DNA of 64,000 nt from Mesorhizobium sp. (GTDB taxonomy: Bacteria > Pseudomonadota > Alphaproteobacteria > Rhizobiales > Rhizobiaceae): positions 62,001 through 126,000 of the forward strand of contig SAQL01000015.1 in the NCBI GenBank assembly GCA_004020645.1, in the 5' to 3' direction. The notes under the pieces are model-generated. The model saw only the letters and a program-made list of their open reading frames with translations. It did not search any database and was not told where the DNA came from. Position numbers and translations under genes: made by a program. Numbering within the stretch: the stretch's first letter is position 1; each line of letters starts with the position of its first letter. Below, piece by piece: positions 1 to 8,971 of this stretch.

Positions 1-1
1 C

Positions 2-1243
2 TCGTGGTCCAGCGAGGACGCGCAGTCCACGGTCGACGATCTGATCGCCAGGGACGAGGCGCGGCGCGAACATCTGACCGAGCTACAGACCAGGCAGGAG
101 CGCCGCAACGCTGCTTCGAAGGAGATCGGCAACGCCATGCGATCGGGTGACGCCGCTCTTGCCGAAAGGCTGAAGACCGAGGTCGGCGAGATCAAGGCTT
201 TCATCCAGAACGGCGAGGCGCGCGAACGCGAGCTCGACAAGGCGCTGAACGACGCGCTGGCGGTGCTGCCCAATGTGCCGCTCGACGACGTGCCGGTCGG
301 CAAGGACGAGCACGACAATGTCATTAAGCGCATCGTTGGCAAGGTGCCGACCCGCCCGAACTGGGTCAAAGAGCATTTCGAGATCGGCGAAGCGCTCGGC
401 ATGATGGATTTCGAGCGGGCGGCGAAACTGTCCGGCTCGCGCTTTACCGTGCTCAAGAGCAGGCTGGCGCGGATGGAGCGCGCGCTCGGCCAGTTCATGC
501 TGGACCTGCACACGACCGAGCACGGCTATGAGGAGATCCAGCCGCCGCTGATGGTCAAAGACGAGGTTCTTTTCGGTACGGGGCAACTGCCGAAATTCGA
601 GGAGGATCTCTTCTTCACCCCGCGTGGAGATGGCAGGCTTGGCCTCATCCCCACCGCTGAAGTGCCGCTGACCAATCTCGTGCGCGAAGAACTCATACCC
701 CATGAAAAGCTGCCGCTGCGCTACACGGCGCTGACGCCGTGCTTCCGCTCGGAAGCGGGCTCGGCCGGGCGCGACACGCGCGGCATGCTGCGCCAGCACC
801 AGTTCTACAAGGTCGAACTGGTGTCGATCACCGACCAGGACTCCTCGCTCGCCGAGCACGAGCGGATGACCGAATGCGCCGAGGAAGTGTTGAAGCGTCT
901 CGGCCTGCCGTTCCGCACCATGACGCTGTGCACCGGCGACATGGGCTTCGGCGCGCGCAAGACCTACGACATCGAGGTCTGGCTGCCGGGCCAGAACGCC
1001 TATCGCGAGATTTCGTCATGCACGGTCTGCGGCGATTTCCAGGCGCGGCGCATGGAGGCCCGCTACAAGGACAAGGACGGCAAGGGCAACCGCTTCGTCC
1101 ACACGCTGAACGGCTCCGGCACCGCCGTCGGCCGCGCTCTGATTGCTGTCATCGAAAACTATCAGAATGAGGATGGCAGCGTAACCATTCCTGAAGCGCT
1201 TCGGCCTTACATGGGCGGTCTGGAAAAGATCGAATCAAGATAA
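2..1243 (+). CDS. serS: Seryl-tRNA synthetase (5' end outside window)
   Basis: Class II aminoacyl-tRNA synthetase that charges tRNA-Ser in the cytoplasm. The reading frame is open from base 2, so the true start and the first part of the N-terminal coiled-coil arm lie upstream; the visible start (SWSSEDAQSTVDDL, then charged helical sequence) is still arm. Class II motif 2 is seen as CFRSEAGSAGRDTRGMLR and motif 3 as GSGTAVGRALIAVIENYQN near the C-terminus, ending in PEALRPYMGG. The stop codon TAA shares its last A with the ATG of surE, so the two are probably translationally coupled. Confidence 0.97.
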   Translation, partial: SWSSEDAQSTVDDLIARDEARREHLTELQTRQERRNAASKEIGNAMRSGDAALAERLKTEVGEIKAFIQNGEARERELDKALNDALAVLPNVPLDDVPVGKDEHDNVIKRIVGKVPTRPNWVKEHFEIGEALGMMDFERAAKLSGSRFTVLKSRLARMERALGQFMLDLHTTEHGYEEIQPPLMVKDEVLFGTGQLPKFEEDLFFTPRGDGRLGLIPTAEVPLTNLVREELIPHEKLPLRYTALTPCFRSEAGSAGRDTRGMLRQHQFYKVELVSITDQDSSLAEHERMTECAEEVLKRLGLPFRTMTLCTGDMGFGARKTYDIEVWLPGQNAYREISSCTVCGDFQARRMEARYKDKDGKGNRFVHTLNGSGTAVGRALIAVIENYQNEDGSVTIPEALRPYMGGLEKIESR

Positions 1244-2001
1244 TGCGCATCCTCCTGACCAACGATGACGGCATCCATGCCGAGGGCCTTGCATCGCTCG
1301 AACGCATCGCCCGCACGCTGTCGGACGACGTATGGGTGGTGGCGCCGGAGCAGGACCAGTCCGGCTACGCGCATTCGCTGTCGATCTCGGAGCCGCTGCG
1401 CCTGCGCAAGATTGGCGAAAAACACTTCGCCGTGCGCGGCACGCCGACCGACTGCGTCATCATGGGCGTGAAGAAGATCCTGCCCGCAGCACCCGACCTG
1501 ATCTTGTCCGGTGTCAATTCCGGCGCCAACATCGCCGACGACGTCACCTATTCGGGCACCGTTGCCGGCGCCATGGAAGGCGCGCTGCTCGGCGTGCGTT
1601 CGATCGCGCTCAGCCAGGCCTATTCTTATCTCGGCGAAGATCGCGTCGTTCCCTATGAGACCACCGAGGCGCTGGCGCCGGCGCTGCTCAAGAAGCTTGT
1701 CGCCATGCCGCTGCCGGACGGCGTGCTGCTCAACGTCAATTTTCCGAATTGCGCGCCAGAAGAGGTCGCCGGCACGGTGGTCACCTCGCAAGGCAAGCTC
1801 GTCCACAGCCTGTGGGTCGACGAGCGCCGCGATGGGCGCGGGCTTCCCTATTATTGGCTGCGCTTCGGCCGCGAGCCGGTCGAGGGCAAGCAAGGCACCG
1901 ACCTCCATGCCATGCGCAACCGGCAGGTATCGGTGACGCCGCTGCAGCTCGATCTCACCGCTCATGAAATCCGCGATCAACTGACCAAGGCGCTCGCATG
2001 A
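1243..2001 (+). CDS. surE: 5'/3'-nucleotidase SurE
   Basis: Metal-dependent survival-protein phosphatase acting on nucleoside monophosphates, 252 aa, normal for the family. The family metal ligands are in place: D8 and D9 in MRILLTNDDG, S40 in EQDQSGYAH, and N92 in SGVNSGANIADD. It starts inside the serS stop codon (TAATG) and its own stop overlaps the pcm start (ATGA), so serS-surE-pcm read as one operon. The surE-pcm pairing is widespread in proteobacteria and is linked to stationary-phase survival. Confidence 0.97.
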   Translation: MRILLTNDDGIHAEGLASLERIARTLSDDVWVVAPEQDQSGYAHSLSISEPLRLRKIGEKHFAVRGTPTDCVIMGVKKILPAAPDLILSGVNSGANIADDVTYSGTVAGAMEGALLGVRSIALSQAYSYLGEDRVVPYETTEALAPALLKKLVAMPLPDGVLLNVNFPNCAPEEVAGTVVTSQGKLVHSLWVDERRDGRGLPYYWLRFGREPVEGKQGTDLHAMRNRQVSVTPLQLDLTAHEIRDQLTKALA

Positions 2002-2663
2002 ACCTAAACCATGGTCCGACGGTCGACGACCGCGAAGGCTTCGCCGCTTTCCTGCTCCGCCTGCGTGGCAAGGGCGTCGTGCCGAAGGCGCTGATCGCCG
2101 CCTTCGAGGCGACGCCGAGGCGCGGCTTCCTTTCCGCGCAGTTCCATCCGATCGCCTGGTCGGACCGCATGCTGCCGATCGAATGCGGCGAGGCGATCGA
2201 GGGCGCCGATCTGCAAGCTGCGGTAATCGCAGCACTTGCCATCGAGCCGGGCAACCGCGTGCTCGAGATCGGCACCGGGTCGGGCTACACGGCGGCGGTG
2301 ATGTCGCGGCTTGTCGCGCGGGTCGTCACCGTCGACCGCTACAAGACGCTGGCCGAGCAGGCCAAGCAGCGCTTCGACGCGCTCGGCATCGGCAATGTCA
2401 TCGTGCGCCAGGCGGACGGCTCCAACGGACTGGCCAATGAAGCGCCGTTCGATCGCATCGTCGCATGGGCGGCCTTTGACAGCCTGCCGCGCTTCCTGCT
2501 CGACCAATTGTCGAGCGGCGGCATCGTCATCGCTCCGATCGGACCTGAGGAGGGCGAGCAGGTGCTGGCCAAACTGACCAAGGTCGGCAGCCGCTTCGAA
2601 CGCGAGGACATCGGTCTCGTCCGCCTGCAGCCGATCCTGCGCAGCGTAGCCGCGGTCATCTAG
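1998..2663 (+). CDS. pcm: Protein-L-isoaspartate O-methyltransferase
   Basis: SAM-dependent repair enzyme that methylates isoaspartyl residues in damaged proteins; 221 aa. SAM-binding motif I is VLEIGTGSGYTAAV (about residues 88-101), preceded by the family region around RMLPIECGEAI. The start overlaps the surE stop by four bases (ATGA). It is the last gene of the serS-surE-pcm run; a 211-base gap with its own putative control sites follows. Confidence 0.95.
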   Translation: MNLNHGPTVDDREGFAAFLLRLRGKGVVPKALIAAFEATPRRGFLSAQFHPIAWSDRMLPIECGEAIEGADLQAAVIAALAIEPGNRVLEIGTGSGYTAAVMSRLVARVVTVDRYKTLAEQAKQRFDALGIGNVIVRQADGSNGLANEAPFDRIVAWAAFDSLPRFLLDQLSSGGIVIAPIGPEEGEQVLAKLTKVGSRFEREDIGLVRLQPILRSVAAVI

Positions 2664-2765
2664 GTTCTGTCGATATTCAGGTGATGGCGCAACCGACCTG
2701 CTTGGTCGCTTCGCGTCCGTCTGTGACTCGGCCCTACCTGAGCCTCAACCCGACCAGGTCCAGCC

Positions 2766-2835
2766 TTAAATATTTTAAGAAAATTTGCGTCTGATTCTAA
2801 AGGTTTAACCGACAGGTAACATTAACGCGCTTTAA
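2766..2835 (+). promoter_or_regulatory. Cluster of TTAA pairs resembling CtrA boxes
   Basis: In the AT-rich end of the gap before the M23 lipoprotein gene there are three spaced TTAA pairs: TTAA-N5-TTAA at 2766-2778, TTAA-N7-GTAA at 2805-2819 and TTAA-N6-TTAA at 2822-2835. The consensus for the alphaproteobacterial cell-cycle regulator CtrA is TTAA-N7-TTAA, so the middle site fits best (one mismatch). CtrA control of an envelope/division lipoprotein is plausible, but this is inference from a short motif. Confidence 0.35.
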
Positions 2836-2874
2836 TCACGGTCAGTCTGTACCGGGTATCTGCGGGTAAAAGCG

Positions 2875-4371
2875 ATGCAATTCAGTATTTTGAAGGCAAA
2901 CGGACGCAACCTGGCGCGTGGTTTCGCTGTCCTTGTGGTTGCGGGCACCGCGGCGGGATGCAGTTCCCAGGTCTCGCGGTTCAACAGCGTCGATGACGTC
3001 TTTACCTCCTCGACCAACAACCAGCGCGCCATCATCGACAAGCAGGACGCCGCACAGCCTTATCCGGGCGATGCGCCGGTGTCGGCCGCGCCGCTCGACG
3101 GCAGCCATACCCAGTCGGTCAGCCGCGCAAGCCTCGAGCCGGTTACGACGCAGCAATTGCCGCCGGTCAGCCAGTCGCAGCCGGCGCCCGCCAGTCCGGC
3201 TCGCACCGCTTCGGCGCCAGCCGCCTCACAGGTTGACCGGACCGCAACCGGGACAGCGGCAAAGCCGTTCAAGGACGCACAGCCTGATGCACCGCGCATG
3301 GCGACGGCAGGCGGCGCACCGCGTGCTACCGAGATCGTCGTTAGGGATGGCGAGACCATCTCCGGCCTGTCGCGGCGCTACGGCGTGCCCGCAGACGCCC
3401 TTATGAAGGTCAATGGGCTAAGCGCGACCAACGGGCTGAAGACCGGCCAGAAGCTCGTCATCCCCGCCTATGCCTATTCAGGCAAGAAACCGGCGCCGAA
3501 GCTTGCCGACGCCAAGCCTGCGAACGACACCAAGCACGATTTGCCGGCCAAGGCGCAGGAGAGGGTGGCCGTGCTGCCGCAGCAGCCGAAGCTCAAGGAG
3601 GGCAAGTCCGCCGCGCAGGTGGATGCATCGGCCGCGGCAAGCCAGCCGAAGGACGGAAAAGCCGCACCCAAAACCACTGGTGCCGGTGGCAGCTACACGG
3701 TTCAGCAGGGCGACACGCTGTCGGCCATCGCCAGGAAGACCGGCGTCGGCGTGGTTGCGCTGAAGCAGGCGAACGGCATGCAGGACGGTCTGCTCAAGAT
3801 CGGCCAGACCCTGAAGGTGCCGGCTGGCGGAACCGCGACAGTTGCCAGCGCCAAGCCGGCAAAGGTCGATCCGGTAACGACTGCCACCACCCCGCCTGCG
3901 GCAACGACCACGCCGTCGGAGACGCTCGCCGCCTACACACCGCCCCAAAAGGCCGCGAAGGTCATCCAGCAGGCAGAGGATGACGACGCGGTGGCGCCAA
4001 ACGCCACCGGTATCGGCAAGATGCGCTGGCCGGTACGCGGCCGCGTGATCTCCAGCTTTGGCGGCGGCAAGGATGGTGTCGACATCGCCGTGCCGGAAGG
4101 AACCCCGGTCAAGGCGGCCGAGAACGGTGTCGTCATCTATGCCGGCGATGGTCTTAAGGAATTCGGCAATACGGTTCTGGTGCGCCACGAGAACGGGTTG
4201 GTTACAGTCTATGGCCACGCCCGCTCGATCGAGGTCCAGCGCGGCCAGAAGGTCAAGCGCGGCCAGGAAATCGCGCAGTCCGGCATGAGCGGCACCACCG
4301 ACTCGCCGAAACTGCATTTCGAAGTCCGCAAGAATTCGGCGCCGGTCGATCCTTCGACCTATCTTGAATAA
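2875..4371 (+). CDS. LysM/M23 (LytM-type) lipoprotein, NlpD-like
   Basis: Envelope lipoprotein of 498 aa. It has a signal sequence with lipobox-like AAGC (Cys29), a low-complexity Ala/Pro/Gln/Ser linker, LysM 1 at about 152-199 (IVVRDGETISGLSRRYGV), LysM 2 at about 272-318 (YTVQQGDTLSAIARKTGV) and a C-terminal LytM/M23 domain from about 384. LytM enzymes bind zinc through an H-x3-D pair; here the first His is missing (KDGVDIAVPEGTPV), while YGHA and LHFEV are kept. This suggests a non-catalytic amidase activator like NlpD rather than an endopeptidase. The position downstream of surE-pcm matches nlpD in other proteobacteria. Possible CtrA boxes lie upstream. A 33-bp tandem repeat begins inside the last codons. 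Confidence 0.88.
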   Translation: MQFSILKANGRNLARGFAVLVVAGTAAGCSSQVSRFNSVDDVFTSSTNNQRAIIDKQDAAQPYPGDAPVSAAPLDGSHTQSVSRASLEPVTTQQLPPVSQSQPAPASPARTASAPAASQVDRTATGTAAKPFKDAQPDAPRMATAGGAPRATEIVVRDGETISGLSRRYGVPADALMKVNGLSATNGLKTGQKLVIPAYAYSGKKPAPKLADAKPANDTKHDLPAKAQERVAVLPQQPKLKEGKSAAQVDASAAASQPKDGKAAPKTTGAGGSYTVQQGDTLSAIARKTGVGVVALKQANGMQDGLLKIGQTLKVPAGGTATVASAKPAKVDPVTTATTPPAATTTPSETLAAYTPPQKAAKVIQQAEDDDAVAPNATGIGKMRWPVRGRVISSFGGGKDGVDIAVPEGTPVKAAENGVVIYAGDGLKEFGNTVLVRHENGLVTVYGHARSIEVQRGQKVKRGQEIAQSGMSGTTDSPKLHFEVRKNSAPVDPSTYLE

Positions 4372-4427
4372 AAGAAAGTCGATCCTTCGACCTATCTTGA
4401 ATAAAAGAAAGTCGATCCTTCGACCTA
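4345..4427 (+). repeat. 33-bp tandem repeat spanning a stop codon (2.5 copies)
   Basis: A 33-bp unit beginning GTCGATCCTTCGACC runs 4345-4377, is repeated exactly at 4378-4410, and a third partial copy (17 bases) ends at 4427. Copy 1 contains the last codons and TAA stop of the M23 lipoprotein gene; copy 2 repeats them as noncoding sequence. As 33 is a multiple of three, each copy keeps the stop in the same frame. The exact identity points to recent tandem duplication. Confidence 0.95.
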
Positions 4428-4478
4428 ACAAGAAAAACGATTGCGCGCCGCCTGACCTCCAGTCCGGCCCGCCGGCTC

Positions 4479-4506
4479 AGCCCGCCCCGCAAGGGGCGGG
4501 CTTTTT
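4479..4506 (+). terminator. Rho-independent terminator of the M23 lipoprotein gene
   Basis: A perfect 10-bp stem AGCCCGCCCC / GGGGCGGGCT with loop GCAA is followed by five T. It lies 108 bases past the lipoprotein stop, just before the convergent DUF815 gene ends, so it stops plus-strand transcription. Confidence 0.9.
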
Positions 4507-4518
4507 CAGTCTTTGTCC

Positions 4519-5394
4519 CTAATCTTTGAGAGATTTGCCGAGCCGGCCTGCCAGATCCTGGGTGAATTGCCAGGCAACGCGGCCCGAACGGCTGCCGCGT
4601 GTCGTCGCCCATTCCAGCGCCTCGGCGCGCAGCGTCTCGGGAGCGATGGCAAGACCGTGATGGCTGATATAACCGTCGATCATGTCGAGATACTCGTCCT
4701 GCGAGCATTTGTGGAATCCGAGCCAGAGGCCGAAACGGTCGGACAGCGAGACTTTTTCCTCGACCGCCTCTGACGGGTTGATGGCGGTCGAGCGCTCATT
4801 GTCGATCATGTCGCGCGGCAACAGATGCCGCCGGTTCGATGTGGCATAGAAGATGACATTTTCCGGGCGGCCCTCGACGCCGCCTTCGAGCGCCGCCTTC
4901 AGCGACTTGTAGGACGTATCGTCGTGGTCGAAGGAGAGATCGTCGCAAAACAGGATGAAACGGTAAGGCGCCGCCTTCAGCAAATTCATCAGCTTCGGCA
5001 GCGTGTCGATGTCCTCGCGGTGGATCTCGATGAGCTTGAGCGGCAGGTCCAGCTTTGCCGACGCGTTGATGGCGGCATGCACGGCCTTGACCAGCGAGGA
5101 CTTGCCCATGCCGCGCGCGCCCCACAACAGCACGTTGTTGGCTGCGTAACCGGCGGCGAAGCGCTCGGTGTTGTCGACCAGTATGTCGCGGACGCGGTCG
5201 ACGCCGCGGATCAGGCCGATGTCGACGCGGTTGACCTTGAACACCGGCTCCAGATAACCGGGATCAGCCTGCCAGACGAAGCAATCGGCCTCGCCGAGAT
5301 CGGTTTCCGGCACCGGCGGCGGAGCGAGGCGGGCGACCGCCTCGATCAGGCGGTCGAGCTTCTTGTTCAGGGCTTCGATGGTGCTGTCGGTCAT
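4519..5394 (-). CDS. DUF815 family AAA+ type ATPase
   Basis: Predicted P-loop ATPase of 291 aa. Walker A is GARGMGKSS (92-100) and Walker B is FILFCDDLSF with D151/D152; a sensor-like stretch IFYATSNRRHLLP follows, as in AAA+ proteins. The family is conserved in Rhizobiales near the M23 lipoprotein and yajC-secDF, but its role is not established. The gene is convergent with the lipoprotein gene and monocistronic; the 292-base gap on its 5' side holds a palindromic repeat. Confidence 0.9.
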   Translation of the reverse strand: MTDSTIEALNKKLDRLIEAVARLAPPPVPETDLGEADCFVWQADPGYLEPVFKVNRVDIGLIRGVDRVRDILVDNTERFAAGYAANNVLLWGARGMGKSSLVKAVHAAINASAKLDLPLKLIEIHREDIDTLPKLMNLLKAAPYRFILFCDDLSFDHDDTSYKSLKAALEGGVEGRPENVIFYATSNRRHLLPRDMIDNERSTAINPSEAVEEKVSLSDRFGLWLGFHKCSQDEYLDMIDGYISHHGLAIAPETLRAEALEWATTRGSRSGRVAWQFTQDLAGRLGKSLKD

Positions 5395-5481
5395 TTCTTG
5401 TCTTTTTGTATCTGCATTCAGGAAGGCGTGACAACGGAACCTATTTGATTCCGGCGGTTTCGGAACCGGCTACAACCTTTT

Positions 5482-5537
5482 GTTAGAGCATGATCTTTTC
5501 CGAAACCGCGCTCCATTTTTCGGGATCATGCTCTAAC
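5482..5537. repeat. Rhizobial palindromic repeat
   Basis: Perfect 14-bp inverted repeat GTTAGAGCATGATC / GATCATGCTCTAAC around an inner, weaker palindrome (TTTTCCGAAA / TTTTTCGGG). This GCATGATC...TTTCGGGATCATGC type is common between genes in Mesorhizobium and relatives. It lies between the divergent DUF815 gene and yajC. Confidence 0.85.
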
Positions 5538-5686
5538 ACGGCTCAAGCAGCCCGAAAAGCAGCCGAAATGCCTGGCCGCAGTTGCATTGGCAAGTTTACC
5601 GACTATATTCCGGCCAAATTTCATGGGGCCGCCAAATTTCCCCAGGACGGTTTGGCGGCTGTTTTTCAAAATTCAGGAGTACCTCG

Positions 5687-6025
5687 ATGTTCGTGACACC
5701 GGCATATGCCCAAGGCGTCGGCACCTCCCCGGATATGTTCATCAGCATTTTGCCGTTTGTCCTGATTTTCGTGATCATGTATTTTCTGATCATCCGGCCG
5801 CAGCGCACGCAGTTGAAAAAGCGCGGCGAGATGCTGGCGGCGGTTCGCCGCGGCGACACGGTCATCACCGGCGGCGGTTTCGTCGGCAAGGTGACCAAGG
5901 TGATCGACGACAACGAGCTCGAGATCGATCTCGGCGGTGGCACCAAGGTAACGGCGCTGCGCTCGACGATTGCCGATGTGCGCGTCAAGGGCGAGCCAGT
6001 GGCGAACCAGAACGCCAAGAAATAG
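5687..6025 (+). CDS. yajC: Sec translocon accessory subunit YajC
   Basis: Small inner-membrane partner of SecDF, 112 aa. A short periplasmic N-terminus (MFVTPAYAQG) leads into one membrane helix at about 18-38 (ISILPFVLIFVIMYFLIIRP) and a basic cytoplasmic tail with the family motif KRGEMLAAVRRGDTVITGGG. The frame is open further upstream, but the start at 5687 has AGGAG at 5675-5679 and gives the normal YajC N-terminus. secDF follows after a 325-base stretch of duplicated, decayed sequence instead of directly. Confidence 0.95.
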   Translation: MFVTPAYAQGVGTSPDMFISILPFVLIFVIMYFLIIRPQRTQLKKRGEMLAAVRRGDTVITGGGFVGKVTKVIDDNELEIDLGGGTKVTALRSTIADVRVKGEPVANQNAKK

Positions 6026-6300
6026 CCGAAATTTCTGGCGGAGCGGTCCGCGGATACGCCGCTTACGGACGACGCCATTTGCTTTATTTTCGCACTTCAA
6101 GACGACCCTGTCTGGCTGGCCACCCGGTCCAGGGCGCCAACGATCTCGTGATGCCATTGCGCGCTGGTCTCTTGCCGGCAAGATTGACAATAGTGGAAGA
6201 AAGCCCGATGGCAGCACCAAAGTGAACTGCCTCGTGCTCGACAATCACCCATGCGCGGAGCGAGGCGAGCCGGTGGCGAACCAGAACGCCAAGAAATAAC
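6026..6300 (+). pseudogene. Scrambled remnant: secD fragments plus a second yajC 3' end
   Basis: The gap between yajC and secDF is a decayed mosaic. 6026-6115 matches the leader and first codons of secDF (compare 6300-6395), with its ATG changed to TTG. About 6140-6200 matches an internal secD segment near 7357-7430: in one frame it reads LRAGLLPARLTIVEES against the real LRAGALPATLTVIEER. About 6205-6299 repeats the yajC 3' end, with the last 25 bases before the stop (GTGGCGAACCAGAACGCC...) identical. The order is yajC, broken secD, yajC tail, intact secDF. It looks like an old tandem duplication followed by internal deletion; no function is expected. Confidence 0.85.
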
Positions 6301-6350
6301 CCAATTCCAGGCGGAACGATCCGCCAGAATGCCCTGACGGACGACGCCAT

Positions 6351-8903
6351 ATGCTCTATTTCTCGCGCTTCAAGATGATCCTGATCTGGCTGGCCGTGGC
6401 CGCCACAGTGATCTTCGCTGCGCCCAATCTTTTCTCAGCCAGCACGCTGGCCAAGCTTCCCGACTGGGTGCCGAAGCGCCAGATGACGCTCGGCCTCGAT
6501 CTGCAGGGCGGCTCGCATATCCTGCTCAGGATGGATCCGAACGATCTGACCAAGGATCGGCTGGAGACGACGCGCGACCAAATCAGGACACTGCTGCGCG
6601 ACGCCAAGATCGGTTACACCGGCCTTGCCGGATCAGGCCGGACCGTGCAGGTCCGTATCACCGATCCCGGACAGTTCGATGCCGCCAAGACGGCGCTGAA
6701 GACACTGACCGACCCGGTGGCGGCCGGCCTGTTCAGCGGCGGCTCCGTCCAGGAGATGTCGCTGGATGATTCCGAGCCCGGCCTGCTCAAATTCACCGTT
6801 ACCGACGCCGGCATCAAATACCGCACGTCGACGGCGCTGGCGCAGTCGCTCGAGGTCGTCGAGCGCCGCGTCAACGAACTCGGCACCACCGAGCCGATCG
6901 TGCAGCGCCAAGGCGACGACCGCATTCTGGTCCAGGTGCCGGGCCTGCAGGATCCGCAAAGGCTGAAGGAAATTCTTGGCCAGACCGCCAAGCTGACCTT
7001 CCAGATGGTCGACCAGTCGATGCCGGTGCAGGACGCGCTCAACGGTCGACCGCCGGCGGGATCCTCAGTGTTGTATTCTCAGGATGATCCGCCGGTTCCG
7101 TATCTGATCGAGAACCGCGTCATCGTTTCGGGCGAAAATCTCGTCGATGCGCAGGCGACGTACAATTCCCAGACCAATGAGCCGGTGGTTTCGTTCACCT
7201 TCGATTCCAAGGGAGCCGCGCGTTTCGGCCAGGCGACCTCGCAGAATGTCGGCAAGCTGTTTGCCATTATCCTCGACAATCAGGTGATTTCGGCGCCGCA
7301 GATCCGCGAACCGATCCTTGGCGGCAGCGGCCAGATCTCGGGCAATTTCACCGCCGAGAGCGCCAACGACCTCGCCGTGCTGTTGCGTGCCGGCGCGCTG
7401 CCGGCGACACTGACGGTGATCGAAGAGCGTACAGTAGGCCCTGGGCTCGGCGAGGATTCCATTCACGCCGGCAAGGTCGCCGGCGTGATCGGCTCCATCC
7501 TCGTCGTCGTGTTCATGTTTGTGGCCTACGGCTTTCTCGGCTTCATTGCCAACATCGCGCTGGCGGTGCATGTGGCGATGATCATCGCGTTGCTATCGTT
7601 GCTGGGGGCGACACTGACATTGCCGGGCATTGCCGGCATCGTGCTGACCATCGGCATGGCGGTCGATTCAAATGTCCTCATCTACGAGCGCATCCGCGAG
7701 GAGCGGCGAAACGGTCGCTCTGTCATCCAGGCGATCGACACGGGCTTTTCGAAAGCGCTGGCGACCATCGTCGATTCGAACGTCACCTCGCTGATCGCGA
7801 CGGTGGTGCTGTTCTGGCTCGGGACCGGGCCGGTGAAGGGCTTTGCCGTAACCTTCGCCATCGGCATTCTGACCACCGTCTTCACCGCCTTCACCTTCAC
7901 CCGGTTGCTGGTGTCGATCTGGCTTCGCCGCGCCCGCCCGAAGGAGTTGCCGCGCGCGCCGGTGACCTTCGTCCCGGCGGGTACGAGAATTCCGTTCATG
8001 GGCATCCGCCGCTGGACATTCGCGCTGTCCAGCGTGCTGTCGATCCTGGCGGTCGTGCTGTTCATGACCGTCGACATCAATTACGGCATCGACTTCAAGG
8101 GCGGTTCGCTGATCGAGGTCCAGGCCAAGGATGGCACCGCCGACATTGCCGACATTCGCGGCAGGCTTTCGGAACTCAACATCGGCGAAGTGCAGGTGCA
8201 GCAGTTCGGCGACCCGAACGACGTCTTGATTCGCGTCGGCACGCAGGAGGGCGGCGAGAACGCCGAACAGACCGTCATCGACAAGGTGCGCGGCGAGTTG
8301 CAGGACCATTACGATTTCCGCCGCGTAGAGGTGGTGGGACCGACGGTTTCCGGCGAGCTCGCCAAGCAAGGCACCATCGCCATGCTGATAGCGCTGCTCG
8401 GAATCCTGATCTATGTCTGGTTCCGCTTCGAATGGCAGTTCGCGGTCGGCGCCATCATCGCCACGGTCCACGATGTGGTCATGACGATCGGCTTCTTCGT
8501 CATCACCGGTCTCGAATTCAACCAGTCGTCGCTCGCGGCGATACTCACCATCATCGGCTATTCGCTTAATGACACGATCGTCGTCTATGACCGTGTTCGC
8601 GAAGACTTACGAAAATACAAGAGAATGCCGCTGCCGCAATTGTTGAACAACGCCATCAACGAGACGCTGTCGCGAACGACGCTGACCTCGGTGACGACGA
8701 TGCTAGCGCTGCTGGCGCTGGTGCTGTTCGGCGGCGAGGTGATCCGTTCGTTCACGCTGGCGATGCTGTTCGGCGTCGTCTTCGGAACCTATTCGTCGAT
8801 CTTTATCGCCGCGCCACTGCTCATCCTGTTCAAGCTGCGGCCGCAGGCCGCGACGGCCGATGAGGAGAAGCCGGTGAGCGGCGGCAAAGCCATGGCAACC
8901 TGA
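6351..8903 (+). CDS. secDF: Fused protein translocase subunit SecDF
   Basis: Proton-driven membrane protein that assists late steps of Sec export; 850 aa, SecD and SecF in one chain. The SecD half begins with a membrane helix and the motif LGLDLQGGSHILLRMD (about 47-62), followed by the P1 periplasmic domain and an RND-like helix block with MAVDSNVLIYERIREE. The SecF half carries YGIDFKGGSLIEVQ (about 582-595) and SLNDTIVVYDRVRED. Each half should contribute six helices. It is the second half of the yajC-secDF operon, followed by two possible complex I assembly genes on the same strand. Confidence 0.97.
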   Translation: MLYFSRFKMILIWLAVAATVIFAAPNLFSASTLAKLPDWVPKRQMTLGLDLQGGSHILLRMDPNDLTKDRLETTRDQIRTLLRDAKIGYTGLAGSGRTVQVRITDPGQFDAAKTALKTLTDPVAAGLFSGGSVQEMSLDDSEPGLLKFTVTDAGIKYRTSTALAQSLEVVERRVNELGTTEPIVQRQGDDRILVQVPGLQDPQRLKEILGQTAKLTFQMVDQSMPVQDALNGRPPAGSSVLYSQDDPPVPYLIENRVIVSGENLVDAQATYNSQTNEPVVSFTFDSKGAARFGQATSQNVGKLFAIILDNQVISAPQIREPILGGSGQISGNFTAESANDLAVLLRAGALPATLTVIEERTVGPGLGEDSIHAGKVAGVIGSILVVVFMFVAYGFLGFIANIALAVHVAMIIALLSLLGATLTLPGIAGIVLTIGMAVDSNVLIYERIREERRNGRSVIQAIDTGFSKALATIVDSNVTSLIATVVLFWLGTGPVKGFAVTFAIGILTTVFTAFTFTRLLVSIWLRRARPKELPRAPVTFVPAGTRIPFMGIRRWTFALSSVLSILAVVLFMTVDINYGIDFKGGSLIEVQAKDGTADIADIRGRLSELNIGEVQVQQFGDPNDVLIRVGTQEGGENAEQTVIDKVRGELQDHYDFRRVEVVGPTVSGELAKQGTIAMLIALLGILIYVWFRFEWQFAVGAIIATVHDVVMTIGFFVITGLEFNQSSLAAILTIIGYSLNDTIVVYDRVREDLRKYKRMPLPQLLNNAINETLSRTTLTSVTTMLALLALVLFGGEVIRSFTLAMLFGVVFGTYSSIFIAAPLLILFKLRPQAATADEEKPVSGGKAMAT

Positions 8904-8971
8904 CGATTGCCGCGGCAGAAACATCTATTTGCTGGTGGTCCCTATCGTTCTAACATTCGCAAACGACGCTG

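Noticed and set aside
5582..5686. Longer N-terminus for YajC
   Set aside because: The upstream codons are not YajC-like, and AGGAG marks the start at 5687.
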